A stretch of DNA of 52,611 bases from Purshia tridentata (taxonomy: Eukaryota > Streptophyta > Magnoliopsida > Rosales > Rosaceae): contig QANT01004373.1 of the NCBI GenBank assembly GCA_003254885.1, positions 1-52,611 on the forward strand, read 5' to 3'. The position numbers and the translations under genes were made by a program. Every line of letters begins with the position of its first letter. The stretch's first letter is position 1. The notes beneath the pieces were generated by a model, which worked only from the letters and a program-made list of their open reading frames with translations, was not told the DNA's origin and did not search any database. This document shows positions 47,229-52,611 of this stretch, one piece after another.

Positions 47229-47257
47229 TTCTCTATTCCTTCCCTTCTTCCTCTTAT

Positions 47258-47265
47258 TATAAATA
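47258..47265 (+). promoter_or_regulatory. TATA box of the cysteine oxidase gene
   Basis: TATAAATA lies about 330 bp before the start codon, which predicts transcription from about 47,290 and a 5' leader of about 300 nt. The leader is CT-rich and an in-frame TAG at 47527-47529 closes the frame upstream of the chosen ATG. Confidence 0.6.
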
Positions 47266-47595
47266 ATATCTTCCTCTCCATCTCTCTCACTGTTCCACAA
47301 TACTACCAATTGTGCAGTGTTTCAGCTTCTTCTTTCGTTTCAGCATATACACCTGTCTGGCCACTCAGATCAGCCTGACAACAATTACCCAGAAAACAAG
47401 CCCTTGCTTGCGTTTTCATTCTTGGGTTTGTTTCCTTACTTAATATCTGGGTTTGGATACTGAATTCTGGGTCTTCAAGTAGACGCTCATTTGGTACTTG
47501 TTTTGTACCCTTCTGTGCAATTTGTGTAGTGTTTGAAGTCTTTGTGTTGTGTACTTGTACTGTTGGTTTTTAGAAGCTTGGATAAATTCATATAT

Positions 47596-49773
47596 ATGCG
47601 AATGGAAGCTGGTGGGTCGTTGTTGGAACAGGGGAGGAGACATCTTCACAAGGTTGGATATGTGAAAAGGGTTATAAGGAAGAGAAAAAATTTCGGCAGG
47701 AACTTGAAGAATACTAAGCATGATCCTGATTCTGTGCCCAGGACCGTTTCAATTGTACTGCAACAACTCTTTGTATCTTGTAGACAAGTTTTCAAAGGCC
47801 CTGGTTCTATTCCTTTGCCTAATGATGTGGACAAGTTGTGTCACATTCTTGGTACGTACGTTTTCAAGTTTCAATTCTTTGCCAGTTTTAAGTTAAATTC
47901 ATTGAATATATGTTTTTGGCTTGTTGAGATTCTCCGATCCTATCAATCTGTTTTAGGCAAAAGTCCAAATTTGTAAAGATAGGGAAGAAGCTATTGTCTA
48001 TAATTAGATTCAGTGGCTTTGCTATAAATAGAAAGGAAACGGGATGAGTTGGGAGTTGGCTTTCTTTCAAATCAGAGCAATTGAAAGTACTAAATATAGG
48101 CTTTCAATGCTTGTAGACTGTTAATCATATAATAGACCATATGACACTAGTAGGCTATACATAATGATCTATTGATTTGGGAGCAACAGTACCCAGTTTT
48201 GATTTGCTTTTTTAAATATGCATTTGGTGCAGTGTAGGGGTAACGTGCCAAAAACAAGTTGTAGTATTCTTTAATAAGATTAGTTAAAAAAATAATTTAT
48301 CTTCTTGTGTATAGTACTGTACGCATGCTTTTTGAGACGTAAAGAACTTACTTGCTGTTTGTATGTCTTGGTGATTGCGATCTGCGTTGACATACTTTGT
48401 TCCATGCTTAAAAAAATGAAAGAAAATGAGAACGCAATGAAAGCAGCCCAGTTTTTAAAGCATTGTAGATGTTCATGTTAGATTTATATACATTTTAAAC
48501 CCATTCCGTTGTAGTTTAAACTTTTAGGGTCCAAAGGTTGTCTAACAGTCCTAGAACAAGTCCCAATTTTGCATTTCATCAGAATTTTCAATCTTATTTC
48601 ACTGATGGGTTTAGTTTTTTACTAATTTTGCCTGCCACCTGAGATGGAGTTTTAAGAAATAAAATGCTCTAGTGTAAGAAGTGTGCAAAACACTTTCTAG
48701 AGAAGGAATTTCAAGATGCAGCCAGAAATTATTCTGTGATAATCTTTGGGATCCAAGTCCATGAACATCTTATATGATATATATATGCTGCACAAAACAA
48801 TGAAATAGTATAATAGAATGATCTACTTATTTTCACATGGACATGCATGCATGTGGGTGAGGTGGGGAAGAAATTAAGGAGAAGGGTATGAATATATGAA
48901 TGAAAATATTATGCACTATAAATAAAATTCTTATTTACTGCAATTCTCTTATGAATATAAGAATATGTGTATAAGATTGTGCACATTGGACTGTGACATG
49001 AGCCGTTGGTTATATACCAACTGCGCATGCAATTGAATACATGTGCACCTTTGCACCTTTGGTTGGATGCCAGCGGCGCATATGTGATGCACACTCTTAT
49101 GTGAGGAGAACTAAACCATTAAATTTTTTCCATGTTGGAAGGATACATTGTCTGAGTTCATGATTTACATTAGTTCATTTCTAATGTGGATGTCCTTGCT
49201 TTTCTTGACGAGCCTTTTTTTTATTGTGGTGTTGTAGATAATATGAGGCCAGAAGATGTTGGATTAAGTGGGGAACGGCAGTTCTTCAAGCCACAAACTG
49301 CAGTCAGGGGGACTCCTAGGGTCACATATACAACCATATACCAGTGCAATAACTTTTCAGTAAGTCTAGTACTCCCTTCTACTTATTTGGTCCAGTATTT
49401 ATGTGTGAATTGTGATGCATGTTTCCAGCGGAAAAATTGGTAATTAGTTCTTTTACAATACTCGGATTAGTAAGCTTCATTAGAAGTTGAATTACTAGCA
49501 TAGATAGAATTTGAATATTCCAGCAGTTTATAATTGATATAATGAAAACATATAAACCTTTTACTCTATCATTTGTTGATCACTTTCTTGTTTATTCCCT
49601 CATGCAGTTGTGCTGCTTTTTTATTCCAGCAACTGGTGTTATCCCCCTTCATAACCATCCAGGAATGACTGTTTTCAGTAAGCTTCTATTAGGCAAGATG
49701 CATATTAAATCGTATGATCTGGTTGATCCAGTCAATTCAGATGACTCCACTCTTGCACCAGGCTCCGAATGTG

Positions 49774-49819
<46 letters not shown>

Positions 49820-50736
49820 GTTTAAAAAAAGAAAGCTGTTTGGACAATGGAGATTAAGTACTAATACGTGTCTAACGATTAGAAGGGTGATTTTGCAGTG
49901 AGATTGGCTAAGCTGAAAGCTGATAGTGTATTCACTGCCCCTTGCAATACATCAGTACTATATCCAACAACAGGTGGCAACATCCACGCCTTCACAGCCA
50001 TAACCCCGTGTGCAGTGCTTGATGTGCTTGGACCTCCCTATTCCAAAGATGACGGCCGGGACTGCTCATATTACAAAGATCATCCCTATACTGCTTATTC
50101 AAGTAAGTGATCACTCTTGCTCTCATTGGTCTTCACGAGTACTTGCTTGAATCTTTGACAAATTGCCAAAAATATGTAGTTTATTTCATCTGGTTTGTGA
50201 CAGCAATCAAATTATGGTGACCGGCATCTATGATTTAACCTGACCATTTTCCTACACTTCTGGCTTAGGCTGGGTTCTCAATCATTTCTATTTAACCACT
50301 TTTTGAAGTAAATTTGACTCTTGATTTCTCAATTAGTACAAAGCAGAAGAATATGGATATCAGTAGATTTTTTTTTCTAATCCTGTGCTGTACATACCAA
50401 AGCTTGTTTCTTAACCTTTCCTTTTCTCACTCAAATTATCAAGATGCTATTCCCCTTGAGGATTTGAAGCTTAATTGGCAACTATATGATGAACTTGGGA
50501 ATGTGAAGCATCTGGGGGGAGCTTAAAATATTGAAAGTTTGCATACTGGCATTTGCTTTTATGAAGAATTCATGTTTATGTTATTCCATTGTCAATTTTT
50601 CAATGCAGATGGAGAGACATCTACTAAAGAGAAAGGCGATTGTTATGGGTGGTTGGAAGAAATTGAGATGCCTGAGAACTCAGAAATGGATGGAATTGAG
50701 TACTTGGGTCCACAGGTTATTGAGACTAGTTCCTAG
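47596..50736 (+). CDS. PCO: Plant cysteine oxidase (N-terminal cysteine dioxygenase)
   Basis: Five exons: 47596-47851, 49238-49359, 49608-49770, 49899-50102, 50609-50736; 290 residues starting [13 protein letters not shown]. The second in-frame ATG (47602) is an alternative start. A cupin fold supplies the iron ligands H141 and H143 ([10 protein letters not shown]) and H210 (GGNIHAF). D222 and Y228 sit 12 and 18 residues after H210, the spacing I recall for catalytically important residues of Arabidopsis PCO4. Residues 24-35 are strongly basic, a possible nuclear signal. PCOs oxidise the N-terminal cysteine of group VII ERF factors using oxygen, sending them to the Arg/N-degron pathway; loss of activity in hypoxia stabilises them. 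The basic N-terminal extension, length and promoter HRPEs favour the hypoxia-inducible PCO1/PCO2 type over PCO4/5, but the subgroup is inferred. Confidence 0.93.
49775..49818 (+). repeat. CT microsatellite at the start of PCO intron 3
   Basis: About 22 CT units begin right after the GTGAGT donor and end in CTCTCCAG. The intron is only 128 bp, and the tract plus CAG at 49818-49820 resembles a 3' splice site. Confidence 0.9.
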
Positions 50737-51829
50737 TCATCCAATCACACGTTGTTCATCTCCACGCTCTGCTCTAAATGAAGACTCTCTCTATCTCTCT
50801 CTCTCTCTGTGTCTCTGTCTCTGGTACAGTGTTGTATTAATTAAGATAGGCTGGTTGTAGAGCTTCATTTCATAATTTTGTTTTCTTCTGTTTTTCTTTT
50901 TTGATATGTACCATAGCTTTACAGTGGCTTGAGAAACAAGGTAGGTGGTTAGTTACCTTTTAGCTCATGGTTTATGAATGGTCTTGTTTGCTAAAAAATA
51001 GTCAAACCAAAATTTAAGAATAAAAAGGTGGTTGATTATTGACAAAACTTGTCTGCTTTGGAAAAACTTTGACCTGAACTAACCTAAAATAAATCCATTT
51101 GGACTATCAAAGAACACCATACAATCTTTCATTAAAATCTTCTAGTTTATAGTGAATGAGTTTTCAACTATGATGGGTTTGAAGTTTGAAGAACTGAAAT
51201 TTCTGGGAAAGTAATAAAATTATGAAAGTGAAAGCTGTAAAGGATAAGGGTTTACCTTTTAAGATCATGGCACTAATTATAAAGCCCTCTCAATTTCATG
51301 GTAAGTGGACCTTGAATCCCAAGCCAACTTAGCACAATATATGGAAAATGCTTTTTCCTTATTCACCTTCCATTATCTTCTTGGTGCGACTGTGACACAA
51401 TTTCTTGAGCTACCACCCACAATAATTCCAAGATTATTTAAAAAGGAAAATCTTTGGTGCGTTTTAGGTTCATTTTTAGTAAAATCATGACTAGATAATG
51501 ATGGTTAATTATTATGAAAATAAGGCTTAATTAGGTCATTAAGGAAAACATAATTTTTGATCGTTAGATCATATCTAAACAGTTCAAATGCATAGTGAAT
51601 AAAATAAATCTCAAGGTTTATAACTTTGCATTACCCTTACACACTGGTGATAAGAGTGCAATTCTTTCCTTTTATCATGTCCTGAATTAGAGAAATAAAA
51701 TCAAAGTTATGTCTAAATTAATTTTGGTAAAGAAAGACAGAAGTTAGAGATTAAGGCTTGCAAATAGTAAAACATACTGAGCTGTATATAATGGTATCTC
51801 ACATCAGATGTACGAACAATGAAAATTGA
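50737..51829. other. PCO 3' region and spacer
   Basis: Contains the 3' UTR with a CT microsatellite (about 50,785-50,820) and AT-rich spacer. No gene seen. Confidence 0.5.
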
Positions 51830-52220
51830 CCGTTAAAATTGACCACGTAGCAAGCACATGACTTTTTAAAGGGACAAATTCGACTTTTTGAACTAAAAAA
51901 ATAAAACTTTAAAAAATAGAATAGAATACAAAAATAAAATAATTATATAAAAAAAAAGAGAATCCAACGACACTTTCTCACACCCCCCCCCCCCAGCGGA
52001 CCCCACCTGTTATCTTCTTATTCATTACTTCTTCGTCTTCTTCTTCTGCAACCCCCAACAGCATCCCACCTTCTTCTTCTAGCAATTAGAGGTCTATGAG
52101 CCGATGCAAGCAGCTACAGCCCCAACCCCCAAACCCAAGAACCTCCTTCATTTCCACACTTACCAATTGCCGGAGCGCCACCGTTGCCGCCCTCGGCCTC
52201 TCCTCCTTCCACCTCAACGT
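51830..52220 (-). mobile_element. Inverted relative of the 8.5-9.0 kb repeat
   Basis: Read on the minus strand, this carries the same run of phrases as 8540-8990 on the plus strand: GGTAAGTGTG.A.ATG.AGGAGG, TTGGGTTTGGGGG, ATAGACCTC.AAT..C.AGAAG, GTTGCAGAAGAAGAAGACG, CCACTGGGG, and CTTTAAAAAGTCA.(A/G)TGCT. The terminal repeats seen at 7853/9066 are not conserved here: similarity stops after TCAATTTT. This is a dispersed repeat family, not a gene. Confidence 0.65.
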
Positions 52221-52611
52221 CTTAGAATACTTTATTAATAAACCACAATTTATTATATTTTTTTTGTCATAAATCCAAATTTAAATTTTTTTATTTTTTA
52301 AGCCATAATAAATATAGTTCTTTATTAATAAACCACACAATATATTTGTAAGAACAAAAAAAAAAAATTTAACTATAAAAATATAAAAACAAAAAATTCT
52401 TAAAACAAAAATTAAATAAAATGTAATTATATGAAATTATAAAGTGTAACTTTTGACATATGACGTTAAAATAAGAAAATTAAACCAAAGTGTAACTCAA
52501 CAAAAACTTAAAACTAAATCTTAACTAAATAAGATTTACACTTTAAAATAAAAGAATTATACTTTAGAAATGTCCCTATTATTTACTACCATTATTCCTT
52601 TGAGATTGATT
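52221..52611. other. AT-rich right edge, no gene recognised
   Basis: Very AT-rich with a duplicated TTTATTAATAAACCACA phrase (about 52,229 and 52,321). Possibly the outer arm of the preceding element. Confidence 0.4.

Noticed and set aside
10569..50736. A functional cluster linking the five genes
   Set aside because: p23, DUF639, ATP23, RRP6-like and PCO act in unrelated processes and different compartments; adjacency in a plant genome is not evidence of a shared pathway.

Overview
The window looks like nuclear DNA from a eudicot plant. It is AT-rich, its genes are split by GT-AG introns, intergenic spacers are full of small transposon remnants, and the five protein genes match plant families. 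The family of plant cannot be fixed from sequence alone; a woody eudicot such as Rosaceae is only a guess. One undetermined base (N) lies at 246.

Layout. 1-10.4 kb holds no intact gene: a homopurine tract, a foldback element, a TRIM-type mini retroelement with a recognisable primer-binding site, two copies of one MITE, two CACTA-type ends, a single exon of a receptor-like cytoplasmic kinase, and a 1.2-kb element with long terminal inverted repeats (TIRs). 10.57-14.62 kb (+) is a p23-type Hsp90 co-chaperone in six exons. 15.54-21.50 kb (-) is a ten-exon DUF639 membrane protein, tail to tail with p23. 21.5-28.6 kb is a repeat-rich spacer with a dead Ty1/copia fragment, a 294-bp hairpin element and a 1.2-kb TIR element containing what looks like a gene 5' leader. 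28.64-30.44 kb (+) is the ATP23 metalloprotease in five exons. 30.4-33.3 kb is a spacer with a Ser/Ala/Pro/Lys-rich exon-like fragment and a possible LTR remnant. 33.32-44.17 kb (+) is an RRP6-like exosome exonuclease in fourteen exons. 44.2-47.0 kb contains a PIF/Harbinger-type MITE. 47.60-50.74 kb (+) is a plant cysteine oxidase in five exons, with two matches to the hypoxia-responsive promoter element just upstream. The window ends with an inverted relative of the repeat seen at 8.5-9.0 kb.

The exon models were built by hand. In each gene the exons stay in frame through every junction and give proteins of 152 (p23), 685 (DUF639), 196 (ATP23), 901 (RRP6-like) and 290 (cysteine oxidase) residues, close to what I remember for the Arabidopsis relatives. 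The five genes do not form a pathway; they are ordinary neighbours. I found no gene cluster and no clearly new system. The best leads are the probable oxygen-feedback promoter of the cysteine oxidase gene and the long-TIR elements that appear to carry gene-like sequence, one of which ends about 440 bp upstream of ATP23.
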